A stretch of DNA of 20,343 nucleotides from a virus, in IMG/VR virus record IMGVR_UViG_3300043411_001243, positions 1 through 20,343 of that record; one strand, given 5' to 3'. The position numbers and the translations under genes were made by a program. This document shows, in pieces, positions 1-7,943 of this stretch (position 1 is the stretch's first letter; every line of letters starts with the position of its first letter). The notes below the pieces were generated by a model. It made no database searches. It was given only the letters and a program-made list of their open reading frames with translations, and was not told the DNA's origin.

Positions 1-1
1 C

Positions 2-1495
2 GAGTCGGCCGCCGGCCGGGCCTACGCCGAGCCCGAGGTGGCCGAGTACCTGTCCCGCTACCGCTCGGCGCTCCACGACGACGAGGTCATCAAGCGGTAC
101 CAGAAGGGCATGGAGTGGTACTCCAACTTCCTCGCCCGCTACCAGACGTCGGCGCTCACCAAGGGCACCGGGTTCATGGCCCGCAACACCTTCGGCAACG
201 TGTGGGTCAACACCGTCGAGGGCGTCCGCCCCCAGTTCTACGGCCAGGCCGCCCAGGTGCAGAACGCCCAGCGCAAGATCGGCAAGCTCATGCGCCGGGA
301 GGGCGTCGACTGGGAGACCGCCGCCGCCCGCTCCGGCGTGCCGGACTGGGCCGTCTCGGCCATCCGCAAGATCGACGAGCACGGCGTCACCAGCTCGGGC
401 TTCTTCCGGTCCGACTCGTGGAACAAGGCCAAGCGCCAGGCCGAGGCCGTCACCCGCCCCACCAAGGCCAAGGCCGGCCGGGCCGTCAACCCGTTCGGGG
501 AGGACTTCGTCGCCACCCGGGCCGGCGGGCTCCTGAACCAGTGGGCCGAGGACAACGCCCGCATCGCCCACTTCCTCTCGAAGGCGGACGAGCTGGGCTC
601 GTTCGAGGCGGCCCGAGCTTCGGTCGCCCGCACCCTGTTCGACTACGACGACCTCACCCCGTTCGAGAAGGTCGTAGCCAAGCGCTTCAACCGGTTCTAC
701 ACCTACATGCGGAAGAACGTCGGCCTGCAGGCCGCCATGTTCGCCCGCATGCCGGGCCGCTACGCCAACCTCTACGAGGCCAAGGACGCCGCCCTCGGCG
801 CCGGCGGCGGCCGTGACGAGCAGACCATGTTCCCCGACGGCGAGCGCCAGGGCACCCACACCGCCGGCGCCGTCCTCAACAAGCTGCTCGGCGGCAAGAA
901 CGCTAAGGGCGTCGTCACCGTGGAGACCCCGATCGACGCCGCCTTCCAGGCGCTCGACCCCGGCATGACCGCCCTGATGATGCTGCCCGGCCTGCGGGAC
1001 ACCGTCCCGAGCGGGCCGCCCACGGGCAAGGACCTGGCCCGCTCCGTGCTGAACACGCAGCTCGCCGGCGGTCCTGTGCAGCTCGTCGAGACCATGTTCG
1101 AGATCGGCACGGGCAAGGACGTCTACACCGACCGGGACCTGACGCAGCAGTCCACCCGGGACAAGCTGATCGGGCTCGTGGCCCCGCTCTACACGCAGAG
1201 CAAGTCGAGCTACGACGTGGCCGCCAACCGGGACCGGGCCGACCTGGTCAAGTTCCTCGTCGGCGTCGGCTACCAGAACCGCAACACCGACAAGTACCGC
1301 AACGCCATCAACTGGGCGTACATCGACCAGCTCGAACAGATCATCGCCCGGATGAAGGCCCGGGGCGAGGACCCTCCGTCGATCACCGAGCTGCGGGACG
1401 CCGGGCTCCTCGGTGACGAGGAGAAGAAGCCCCGCTCGGTGCCGACCTCCAAGGAGGAGAAGAAGTCCGCCGCCCGGGAGAAGCTGCTCCGGTAA
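2..1495 (+). CDS. C-terminal part of a large virion-associated protein (5' end outside window)
   Basis: The frame is open from the first bases of the window, so the 5' end lies to the left. A GTG at 38 is possible but has no reason to be the true start. About 497 residues are visible. The segment DYDDLTPFEKVVAKRF followed by NRFYTYMRKN and PGRYANL resembles a conserved stretch found near the C-terminus of very large phage structural or internal virion proteins (a YDDLTxFE ... FYTxxRKN ... PGxY pattern). That match is from memory, not a search. The tail is Lys/Glu rich (EEKKPRSVPTSKEEKKSAAR). It is the only rightward gene in the window and ends at a strong hairpin, so it is probably the last gene of the structural operon. 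The exact role is unknown; it could also be a minor head or tail protein. Confidence 0.6.
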   Translation, partial: ESAAGRAYAEPEVAEYLSRYRSALHDDEVIKRYQKGMEWYSNFLARYQTSALTKGTGFMARNTFGNVWVNTVEGVRPQFYGQAAQVQNAQRKIGKLMRREGVDWETAAARSGVPDWAVSAIRKIDEHGVTSSGFFRSDSWNKAKRQAEAVTRPTKAKAGRAVNPFGEDFVATRAGGLLNQWAEDNARIAHFLSKADELGSFEAARASVARTLFDYDDLTPFEKVVAKRFNRFYTYMRKNVGLQAAMFARMPGRYANLYEAKDAALGAGGGRDEQTMFPDGERQGTHTAGAVLNKLLGGKNAKGVVTVETPIDAAFQALDPGMTALMMLPGLRDTVPSGPPTGKDLARSVLNTQLAGGPVQLVETMFEIGTGKDVYTDRDLTQQSTRDKLIGLVAPLYTQSKSSYDVAANRDRADLVKFLVGVGYQNRNTDKYRNAINWAYIDQLEQIIARMKARGEDPPSITELRDAGLLGDEEKKPRSVPTSKEEKKSAAREKLLR

Positions 1496-1500
1496 CGCAG

Positions 1501-1526
1501 AAGGGCCGCCCCGAAGGGCGGCCCTT
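1501..1526. terminator. Bidirectional hairpin terminator between convergent genes
   Basis: A perfect 11-bp inverted repeat (AAGGGCCGCCC / GGGCGGCCCTT) with a 4-nt loop starts six bases after the TAA of the rightward gene and lies 17 bases before the TAG of the leftward gene. Read leftward, the loop is C(UUCG)G, an extra-stable tetraloop. There is no long U-tract on either side, as is usual for terminators of high-GC actinobacteria. It can end both transcription units. Confidence 0.85.
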
Positions 1527-1543
1527 GGCTTGCTAGGTACCCC

Positions 1544-1969
1544 CTAGCGGGCGATGAAGCAGGGGATGTAGGCGGGTTCGGAGTACAGCACGATCGTCTC
1601 GTCGCCCCACCGGTGGTGGATGGTGAGCCACGTCTGCGTCACGAACCACTGCTTCGGGAACGTGTAGGTGTAGTCGCACTCTCGCAGGTTGCGGAAGTCC
1701 TTGTCGGCGTTCGCCCCCTCGGACGAGCACCCGTCGTGGGTGTAGTTCGAGGCGCTCGGCGTCCACCGAAGCAGGCACGTCATCCACAGCGTGGCGTTGG
1801 TGTGGTACTCCCCGGTGGTGTACCCGGTCTGCCCGAGCGGGTGCCCGAACCAGTTGATCGGGGCGTACGGCCCGGTGTTCCAGGCGTGGACCTCGACCGC
1901 CCCCGAGGGGGCGGCCGTCCCGAAGACCAGGGTTGCTGCGAGCAGCAGAGCTGCCAGGAGGCGCTTCAT
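1544..1969 (-). CDS. Secreted small protein with signal peptide and four cysteines
   Basis: 141 residues. The start chosen is the ATG at 1969, not the longer in-frame ORF from 2005, because GGAAAGG lies just upstream and the new N-terminus is a classic Sec signal: MKR, then a hydrophobic run (LLAALLLAATLVFGTAA), then a small-residue cleavage region near PSGA. No lipobox Cys and no membrane anchor follow. The mature part (about 117 residues) is Trp/Tyr rich with Cys at 65, 81, 98 and 137, enough for two disulfides. It is the last gene of the leftward operon, next to a holin-like gene. A short stretch, RWGDETIVL (120-128), resembles RYGDETATVL in the LPETG protein at 16804-17421. The family is not recognised. 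An envelope or extracellular role is inferred. Confidence 0.8.
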   Translation of the reverse strand: MKRLLAALLLAATLVFGTAAPSGAVEVHAWNTGPYAPINWFGHPLGQTGYTTGEYHTNATLWMTCLLRWTPSASNYTHDGCSSEGANADKDFRNLRECDYTYTFPKQWFVTQTWLTIHHRWGDETIVLYSEPAYIPCFIAR

Positions 1970-2001
1970 GTTGCCTTTCCGTGCCCGGGCGGTTCCCGAG
2001 G

Positions 2002-2217
2002 TCACACTTCGGCCGAGGCGTCGGCCAGCGCCTTGCGGCGCTTGATGAACTCCTTGACCGGCACGATGGCGGCGGCCAGGGCGCCCACGGCGGCGGTGCG
2101 CAGCGTGGACGTGTCGGTCAGGACGAGCACGGCCACGAACGCTTCTGCGAAGGTCCAGGCCGCACGCTCGGCGGTGTTCAGGAGGTCGGAGGTGATGGAG
2201 GTGGAGGTGGTGCTCAT
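2002..2217 (-). CDS. Small two-helix membrane protein, putative r1t-like holin
   Basis: 71 residues from the ATG at 2217. After a polar N-terminus come two hydrophobic segments, about residues 20-34 (WTFAEAFVAVLVLTD) and 38-55 (LRTAAVGALAAAIVPVKE), then a charged tail (FIKRRKALADASAEV). The layout AERAxxTFxxAFxAVL ... AAxxALAAAxxxVKxF matches small r1t-type actinophage holins as I know them. It sits between a phosphoesterase and a secreted protein. No endolysin gene is visible in the window, so the lysis role rests on topology only. The gap to the next gene downstream is 32 bp. Confidence 0.6.
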   Translation of the reverse strand: MSTTSTSITSDLLNTAERAAWTFAEAFVAVLVLTDTSTLRTAAVGALAAAIVPVKEFIKRRKALADASAEV

Positions 2218-2234
2218 GGCCCCGACTCTACCAC

Positions 2235-3320
2235 CTACGCCGGGTCGGCGTACACGGCCGTCTGCGTCGTGATGCCCCGCTCGGGGGTGACGATGAACAG
2301 CGCCTGGCGGGCCTTCTCGAAGCGGAACCCGCCGTGCTTGGCGTACTGGTCGTAGCCCTTCAGCGAGCCGTTCACCACGAAGTCCGAGCCCCACAGGAGC
2401 TGGTGCCAGTGGCCCATGAGCGCCACGTCCCAGCTCTTGCCGACCTGGGCGTACAGCTCGTGCTTGCGGTGCAGGAACTTCAGCATCGAGGGGTAGATGC
2501 CGCCGACCCCGCCGGCGGACCGGAAGCCGTCCCCGTGCGTGAGGAGGAACCGGGTGTCGTGGATCTGGATGATCTGCTCGGGCGCCACGGAGATCGAGAA
2601 CGTGATGCGGGGATCGTGACGGAGCGTGTCGGCCAGCCAGTTGTAGACGATCCAGGCGTAGCTCGACTCGGCCCGGCGCTTGGTCTCGATCTTGTGGGTG
2701 GTGCGGTCGTGGTTGCCGTCGACCGTGGGGACGTGGACGTGGCCGAAGACGTCGGCCAGGTACGTGAGGGCCGAGGCAAGGATCGGCACCCAGTGGACGA
2801 TCGTCGCCGGCTCGGGCGCCTCGTTGGTCTTCGCCAGCTCGGGGTGGATCGAGCCCGTGATGATGTCACCCAGGAGCGGCACGACGATGCCGTCGTACCG
2901 CAGGTTGCCGGTGTAGCGCTGGCAGAACTCGACGGTGAAGTCGATGACCCGCTGGAGCCGGCGCTCTGCGATGGCCCGGTTGTACTCGTTCATGCCGTCC
3001 ATCTCGTAGAGGTCCACGACCTCGTCGAGGTGGAGGTCGGAGAGCATGAGCACGGGCGTCGCACGGTGGTCCCGCTTCGTCGCCTTCGGGGCCAGCCACT
3101 TCGGCACCCGCAGGTCCTCCGGCCGCACCGAGGCGAACCGCTGCACGAGCGCCTGGGCAGCGTCACGCTCCTCGACGAGCTGACGCACCTCGGCCCGCAG
3201 CGCCGACAGCTCGGAGCGCTCCTCGACGATCTCGGCGTGCGGTCGGCGGGCGACGGCCTGGTTCCGGGCAGCGGCAGCTCGCCGCTCGTTGTAGCGGCGC
3301 TGCGATTCGGTCTGTGGCAT
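2235..3320 (-). CDS. Calcineurin-like metallophosphoesterase with N-terminal coiled coil
   Basis: 361 residues, ATG at 3320 preceded by GAGGGA. The five metal-binding blocks of calcineurin-like phosphoesterases are all present in order: SDLHL (94-98), LLGD (149-152), GNHD (202-205), THGD (261-264) and GHWH (303-306). The fold hydrolyses phosphoesters with two metal ions; phage members act on DNA ends (SbcD/Mre11-like) or on nucleotides. Residues about 1-75 are charged, Ala/Arg/Glu rich and predicted coiled coil, which could mediate oligomerisation. There is no SbcC-like partner gene in the window. It lies just downstream of the primase-helicase block, so a DNA-end or nucleotide role is likely but not shown. 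Confidence 0.85.
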   Translation of the reverse strand: MPQTESQRRYNERRAAAARNQAVARRPHAEIVEERSELSALRAEVRQLVEERDAAQALVQRFASVRPEDLRVPKWLAPKATKRDHRATPVLMLSDLHLDEVVDLYEMDGMNEYNRAIAERRLQRVIDFTVEFCQRYTGNLRYDGIVVPLLGDIITGSIHPELAKTNEAPEPATIVHWVPILASALTYLADVFGHVHVPTVDGNHDRTTHKIETKRRAESSYAWIVYNWLADTLRHDPRITFSISVAPEQIIQIHDTRFLLTHGDGFRSAGGVGGIYPSMLKFLHRKHELYAQVGKSWDVALMGHWHQLLWGSDFVVNGSLKGYDQYAKHGGFRFEKARQALFIVTPERGITTQTAVYADPA

Positions 3321-3328
3321 GAGGTCCC

Positions 3329-3595
3329 TCAGTGTCGGTGGAGCTGGTCTTCGAGGAGGTCGTGTCGTCGGTTGTGCTCATCTCGCCAGGTCAGGAACTC
3401 CTGGCGATGGGCTCGCATTTCCGCCAGTGCTCGTGCATTCAGCGATGTGGCGGTGGAGACGGCCTTCCGGAGCTGCTGGTTGCTCTCCTCCTGCCGGGCC
3501 GAGGCCGCCGTGATGCGATCTGCGATCGCCTTGCTGACGGCCAGGATCGCCCCGACAATGGCGGGGTACACGAGGTACTGGAGGTGGAAGTTCAC
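3329..3595 (-). CDS. Small protein with one N-terminal TM helix and a coiled-coil tail
   Basis: 88 residues from a GTG at 3595 that shares GTGA with the stop of the primase-helicase gene. A hydrophobic segment (about residues 7-24, YLVYPAIVGAILAVSKAI) is followed by a long charged helical part rich in Gln, Arg and Glu, predicted coiled coil, ending HRRH-like. The TM plus coiled-coil design is seen in lysis accessory proteins and second holins of actinophages, but also in membrane tethers for replication. No family is recognised. It is translationally coupled to the upstream gene, with 8 bp to the phosphoesterase start. Confidence 0.75.
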   Translation of the reverse strand: MNFHLQYLVYPAIVGAILAVSKAIADRITAASARQEESNQQLRKAVSTATSLNARALAEMRAHRQEFLTWRDEHNRRHDLLEDQLHRH

Positions 3596-6123
3596 GAGCC
3601 AGATTGTAGCAGCTCTGCCGGAAATGACCAGGTCCGCATCTTGGTCCCGGGGCCGATCTGCGACGGCAGGATGAACTGCATCGCCTCGGCGCCGAGCTGC
3701 GACTGCAGGTACTTAGCGATCGCTCGGTGCCCGCCGGGGAGGGTGAGCACCCCTGCCCGGGCGACGGCTGCGACGAACGGCACAACACGGACGTGGATCC
3801 GGCCGTCGTGTTCGAACACGACGTGCTCCTCCCGCAGGCGGACGTCTTCGAGCGCCCACTGCACGGCCTCCAGGATCGGGTTCGAGCTGGCCGCCTCGGC
3901 CGCCTCGGACGTGACGAGCGACCAGTCGGGCTCGGCCGGCAGCAGGTCGTCGAGGCCGTGCTCGGCCAGGAAGGCGTGGAGCAGGTTCCAGCCGGCCCGG
4001 AGCACGCCCAGGTTGTAGCGGCTGCGGAGCGGTAGGGTCTCGGGGCCCTCGGGGACGATGGTCGGCGGATCGAGCCGGCGCACCCAGTCGAGGTACTGGG
4101 CCGGGAACCCGGTCGTGGCGGCCTCGATGACCTGCGGCATGGCCTCGGTGTTCCGGCCCTCCTTCGGGAGGTGGACGAGGATCATGCGCTCGGTGTGCGA
4201 CGTCTCGTGGAAGGCGTCCTCGCCGGACACGATCATGGGGGCCACGACGGCGACCTCCCGGACCGAGGCCCAGGAGTCGGACATGCCGCCCTTGATCGAC
4301 GCCTGGCCGGTGTAGGCGTCCCGGAGGAGCTGGTTGAACTCGGCCAGGGTCTCCTTGCGGGCACCCGGGCGGTACTCGTCGAACCACACGGGGAAGCCGT
4401 TGGAGCAGCCCATGTAGGCGAGCACGGCGAACTTCGTGGTGCCGGTCAGGTTGGCGGTGATCTCGGTGGCCGTGAAGTGGCGCAGCGTCTCCCGCACGAG
4501 CGTGGTCTTGCCCGTCCCGGAGGCGCCGGTGACGGCCAGGATGGGGAACACCTCGATGCGGGAGCGCAGCGGGGCGATGGCGAGCCACGACAGGATCGGG
4601 TCCATGACCGCCGGCGTGTGCAGGCGGTGCAGGGCGGCCGGCACGCCGGCGGCGGGATCGGCGGCCTGGGAGTCCTTGAGGTGGACGAGGCTCTGGAGCG
4701 GGACCTCGATCTTCGCCGGCACGTAGACGTAGTTCGACAGGCCGATGCGGCCGTCAGGGAAGACGAAGGTGTCGCCGTGCAGGCCGGCGATGGACACGGC
4801 CCGCCCTCGGGGCAGCAGCGTGCTCTTGGCGTACAGCGAGCCGACGATGACCTGGGCGTCACGGTCAGAGCCGAACCAGCTCACGCCGTGCTGCTGGCAC
4901 CAGGCGGTGATCTTCGACTTCGAGGCGAGGTCGGCGGCCCGGATGGTGACGGTGCGGCCGAGCGGCCACAGCACGCCCTCCCACACGAAGCCGTCGTCGG
5001 ACACGAGGACCCGCTTCGGGTCGAAGCACCAGTCGGTGATCTGGAACGCCTGCCGGCCCTGGCGCTCGTAGCCGACCCGGCCCGGCATCTCGGTGGGGGC
5101 GTCGGTGGGCGCCGGCCGGGCCGGCAGGGCCTCCTCGGCGGCGAGCCGGATGTCGATGGCGGAGAGGGACGAGAGGTCGTGGCCGTCGGGGAGGTAGGCC
5201 ACGGAGACGTCACAGCCCTCATCGAGGAGGGCGACGCTCCAGGTCTCCACGGCCCGCCGGCCGGCCTCGTCGCCGTCGAAGGCGATGATGACCCGCCGAC
5301 CGGCGAGGTGGTGGGCGAGGCGGGGCTTGGCGCCGGCGCCGGTAGGGAGCCCGATGGGGGTGTACGGGTGGCCTCGGAGGGCGTGGGTGGCGGCCCACAC
5401 GTCGCTCTCGCCCTCGCACAGGAGGATGGCGCCCTCGCCCGGGTCCCGCCAGATGCCGTACAGCTCGGTGTGGTGGGCACCGGCGGCGGAGTGGACGGGC
5501 TGCCCCGGCTTGCGGGTCTTGTAGGTCGACAGCTCGCCGGCCCGGTTGAAGTAGGGGATGAGGATGCGGTCACCGTCCCACCCGACCTGGAAGGTCTCGA
5601 TGAGCCAGGAGGCCGGCACCTCTCGGAGGTAGTCGGTGCGCTCGTCGAGCCACTCGTGGAGCGGCACGGCGACGGCGGCGGGGTCCTGCGCCTGGCACGC
5701 CTCGACGTACGAGCGTGCGGCTGCGAGGTCGAACGTACGGCGCTCGGGCGGCGGCGGGGCCTGCCACCCGGAGTCCCGGCACTCGGCCAGGAGCCGAGCC
5801 GCCCAGTCCTTGACGGCGGGCATGGTCGGCTCCTGGCCGTGGAGCTGGAGGAACCGGCCGAGGAGGTCGAGCACATCGCCCGACGTCCCCTCGGCCCAGT
5901 CCCCCCACCGGTCGAAGTCCTCACCGTACACGTCGAACGACGGGGAGTTGTCCGGGCGGAAGGGCGACAGCGCCTTGTAGACGCCGTCGACCTCCTCGTA
6001 GGCGATGCCGGCTCGCTCCAGAACGTAGAGGATCGGGAGCTGCTTGAGCTGCTCGATGCGGGGGAATCGAGCAGCGGGCGCCGCCTGCGCCACGGCTGAG
6101 ACTTCGGACCAGTTGTTGCTCAC
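3592..6123 (-). CDS. DNA primase-helicase (Toprim plus P-loop ATPase)
   Basis: 843 residues from a GTG at 6123, overlapping the previous gene by GTGA. Residues 50-85 align with the CHC2 zinc-binding start of DnaG-type primases (SPFRPDNSPSF ... SGDVLDLL), but every metal ligand is changed (S53, R56, D75, E78). The Toprim core is intact: EGESD (237-241) and DGDEAG (283-288). The C-terminal half has a Walker A GASGTGKT (533-540), a Walker B-like VWFDEY (579-584) and an Arg-rich downstream part, as in DUF927/D5-like phage helicases. It should make primers and unwind DNA at the fork. The nearby polymerase, SSB-like protein and SNF2 helicase fit this. Whether the N-terminal region still recognises template is open. 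Confidence 0.9.
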   Translation of the reverse strand: MSNNWSEVSAVAQAAPAARFPRIEQLKQLPILYVLERAGIAYEEVDGVYKALSPFRPDNSPSFDVYGEDFDRWGDWAEGTSGDVLDLLGRFLQLHGQEPTMPAVKDWAARLLAECRDSGWQAPPPPERRTFDLAAARSYVEACQAQDPAAVAVPLHEWLDERTDYLREVPASWLIETFQVGWDGDRILIPYFNRAGELSTYKTRKPGQPVHSAAGAHHTELYGIWRDPGEGAILLCEGESDVWAATHALRGHPYTPIGLPTGAGAKPRLAHHLAGRRVIIAFDGDEAGRRAVETWSVALLDEGCDVSVAYLPDGHDLSSLSAIDIRLAAEEALPARPAPTDAPTEMPGRVGYERQGRQAFQITDWCFDPKRVLVSDDGFVWEGVLWPLGRTVTIRAADLASKSKITAWCQQHGVSWFGSDRDAQVIVGSLYAKSTLLPRGRAVSIAGLHGDTFVFPDGRIGLSNYVYVPAKIEVPLQSLVHLKDSQAADPAAGVPAALHRLHTPAVMDPILSWLAIAPLRSRIEVFPILAVTGASGTGKTTLVRETLRHFTATEITANLTGTTKFAVLAYMGCSNGFPVWFDEYRPGARKETLAEFNQLLRDAYTGQASIKGGMSDSWASVREVAVVAPMIVSGEDAFHETSHTERMILVHLPKEGRNTEAMPQVIEAATTGFPAQYLDWVRRLDPPTIVPEGPETLPLRSRYNLGVLRAGWNLLHAFLAEHGLDDLLPAEPDWSLVTSEAAEAASSNPILEAVQWALEDVRLREEHVVFEHDGRIHVRVVPFVAAVARAGVLTLPGGHRAIAKYLQSQLGAEAMQFILPSQIGPGTKMRTWSFPAELLQSGS

Positions 6124-6248
6124 CAGGTGACTTTCTTCTCAGGGCTCACGAGGACGGGGCGCTCGTGGCAGTGCCCACAGCGCCGGAGCGGGTGGCCGAG
6201 CACGACCTGCCAGAGGCGGCAGCGACACTCGGCCACCCGGTACGTCAT
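6120..6248 (-). CDS. 42-residue putative zinc-ribbon protein
   Basis: A tiny gene between the SSB-like gene and the primase. The ATG at 6248 shares one base with the upstream TGA (TGATG), and its own TGA overlaps the GTG of the primase (GTGA), so both junctions follow the operon's pattern. The protein has CRC (8-10) and CGHC (24-27) plus extra His, a plausible four-ligand zinc site. It is basic. The position directly before a primase that has lost its own zinc ligands is suggestive but not proof of partnership. Function unknown. Confidence 0.75.
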   Translation of the reverse strand: MTYRVAECRCRLWQVVLGHPLRRCGHCHERPVLVSPEKKVTW

Positions 6249-6859
6249 CAGAACGGCAGGGCGCTCTGCGCCGCCGGCGCTGCGGCGGGGGCCGGGGCGG
6301 CCTGCTGCTGCAGGGCGGCGAGCTGTGCCTGCAGCTCCTCCACCGTCGGGCCCTCGGCCGCCGGCGCTGCGGCCGGCGCAGGGGCCGGCAGCGGTGCGAG
6401 GGCGGGCGCTGCCGCCACCGGTGCGACCGGCACGACGACCGGCGCCTGGCCCTCGACGAGCTTCAGGCCCTTGAACTTGGCCGAGGTGCGGCCGTTGTAC
6501 TCGTCGTGCTTGATGTCGTACGACACCCGGCGGCCGATCGAGGTCTGGATGATGGTCTCCGGCGGCGTGCCGTCGGGGAACTGCTCCAGCACGATGCCGA
6601 GGTCCTGCAGGGTGCGGTACCAGATGGCGACCGAGACCCCGTTGTCGGGGGCGTAGGTCTGGAAGTGGCGGTCGCTCTTGCCGGCCGAGGGGCCGACGAG
6701 GCACTTGATCTGCCACCACCACTGGTCGTTCTTGCCCTGCTTCTTCAGGACGCCGGCCTTGACGATCTCGCCCACGAAGCCGGAGCCCTCGGGGTGCGAG
6801 GGCCCGCCGCCGTTCTCCTTGGCGGTCGTGGCGATCTGGCTCCAGTTGTAGGTGCTCAC
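6248..6859 (-). CDS. Putative single-stranded DNA-binding protein (DUF669-like role)
   Basis: 203 residues from a GTG at 6859 (GTGA overlap upstream). Residues about 1-140 are a beta-rich globular part with many aromatic residues (NDQWWWQIKCLVG, FQTYAPDNG, AIWYRTL, RRVSYDIKHDEYNGRTSAKFKGLKLV), consistent with an OB-fold. A low-complexity Ala/Pro linker (about 141-198) follows, and the chain ends SALPF. Globular domain, flexible Pro/Ala linker and a terminal PF is the architecture of SSB proteins, although the usual acidic residues before PF are missing. It sits one gene away from a Sak4-like ATPase, the usual place of phage SSB/DUF669 genes. The assignment is by context and architecture, not by a recognised signature. 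Confidence 0.6.
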   Translation of the reverse strand: MSTYNWSQIATTAKENGGGPSHPEGSGFVGEIVKAGVLKKQGKNDQWWWQIKCLVGPSAGKSDRHFQTYAPDNGVSVAIWYRTLQDLGIVLEQFPDGTPPETIIQTSIGRRVSYDIKHDEYNGRTSAKFKGLKLVEGQAPVVVPVAPVAAAPALAPLPAPAPAAAPAAEGPTVEELQAQLAALQQQAAPAPAAAPAAQSALPF

Positions 6860-7185
6860 TGGTCGGTACCCTCCTGGGTGGTGTTGCGGTTGACGAGCGC
6901 CGCCTCGATGGCGGCGCCCAGGATCTCGGGGGTGGTGAACCCGAGGTCGATGGCGACGTCCGACGGGTAGAGGACGGGGAGGCGGAAGGCCGCCCCGCTG
7001 GTGGAGAGGAGCGTGACGAGCGTGACGACCCACCACGTCTCGGGGTCCTCGGACGTCTCGACGTCGGCCACGGGGTGGAGGCGCAGCTCGAAGCCGAAGC
7101 ACACGGCCGGCTCGACCTGGGGCGCCCTGTCGATGATGAGGTCCAGCTCGTCCTCGCTCAGGAGGTTGATGTCGATGGTGCTCAC
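6856..7185 (-). CDS. Hypothetical protein in recombination block
   Basis: 109 residues from a GTG at 7185, with GTGA overlaps at both ends. The protein is acidic, starting MSTIDINLLSEDELDLIIDR. It has one central beta-like hydrophobic segment (WWVVTLVTLLS) and a C-terminal helix, with no TM or motif I can name. It is wedged between the Sak4-like ATPase and the SSB-like gene, so it may be an accessory of that machinery. Function unknown. Confidence 0.75.
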   Translation of the reverse strand: MSTIDINLLSEDELDLIIDRAPQVEPAVCFGFELRLHPVADVETSEDPETWWVVTLVTLLSTSGAAFRLPVLYPSDVAIDLGFTTPEILGAAIEAALVNRNTTQEGTDQ

Positions 7186-7943
7186 GATGCTCCGTTCAGG
7201 TGCTTGATGATGGTGGTGATGTTGGGTTCCCGGATCACGCCCCCGGGGTAGGCGACGGCGAGGAGGCCGGTGCGGTCACCGGACTCGACCCCGGGGAAGG
7301 GGGCCACCAGCAGCTCACGGGAGAGCGTGCCGTCCTCCCGGTAGTACGGGCGGAGGTGGCCGATGACGTCGTAGAAGCCGCCGATGCGCTTGGCGAGCGC
7401 ACCCTGCAGCATGGGGCGGAGCATCCCGTCCCGCTCGTCGGAGTGCCCGAGCACGAGCACGGCCCACAGCGGGTTGGTGGGGTGGTCGAGGAAGTCACGC
7501 CACTGGCGGGCGACCACGAGGCCCATGTCCCGCAGCTCGCCCCACTGGCGCTGGTCGTTGAACGTGGCCGAGGAGATGTGGCCCTTGGCCTGCTCCTGCA
7601 GCTCGGTGATGGTGTCCACCACGAAGCTGCGGAAGACGTGCTGGCCGGAGAGGATCCAGTCCTGCACGACCTTGGCCGTGGACCAGCTCAGGCACCGGAC
7701 GACCACGATGTCGTCGAGCCCGAGCGGCGTGCCGTCGGCCCGGGTCGTGGGCGGCGGGCCGGCCATCGGGTCCCAGTACGTGAGCGGGCGGGCCGGCCAG
7801 CCCGGCAGCTCCAGCCCGAGGAAGCGGGTACCGCCCTCGGGGTCGAGGAACAGGATCGGGCCCGGCGCCGTGGCGGCGAGACGGGTCTTGCCGATCTTCG
7901 GGACCCCGTGGATCAGCGCACTCAGGCGCAGCACGTCACTCAC
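7182..7943 (-). CDS. RecA-fold ATPase, Sak4-like single-strand annealing/recombination protein
   Basis: 253 residues from a GTG at 7943. A Walker A GVPKIGKT lies at residues 13-20, a FLDPEGG strand at 32-38, and a Walker B-like SFVVDTITEL with Asp110 at 106-115. These are the hallmarks of the short RecA-like phage NTPases (AAA_24 / Sak4). Such proteins bind ssDNA and support annealing, often with a phage SSB, and the SSB-like gene is two genes downstream. An 8-bp overlap couples it to the PD-(D/E)XK nuclease. The full-length RecA C-terminal domain is absent, as expected for Sak4. Confidence 0.85.
   Translation of the reverse strand: MSDVLRLSALIHGVPKIGKTRLAATAPGPILFLDPEGGTRFLGLELPGWPARPLTYWDPMAGPPPTTRADGTPLGLDDIVVVRCLSWSTAKVVQDWILSGQHVFRSFVVDTITELQEQAKGHISSATFNDQRQWGELRDMGLVVARQWRDFLDHPTNPLWAVLVLGHSDERDGMLRPMLQGALAKRIGGFYDVIGHLRPYYREDGTLSRELLVAPFPGVESGDRTGLLAVAYPGGVIREPNITTIIKHLNGAS

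Noticed and set aside
2218-2394. Longer version of the holin-like gene
   Set aside because: The extra residues are Arg/Gly/Pro shadow of the phosphoesterase gene; ATG at 2217 starts a sensible membrane protein.
4171-6099. Long rightward open frame (642 codons) opposite the primase-helicase
   Set aside because: It is an antisense mirror frame of a GC-rich gene, has no motif or ribosome site, and the opposite strand has Toprim and Walker motifs.
6280-6430. Repeats and GC-rich palindromes in the SSB-like gene
   Set aside because: Explained by the Ala/Pro-rich linker using GCC, GCG and CCG-type codons.
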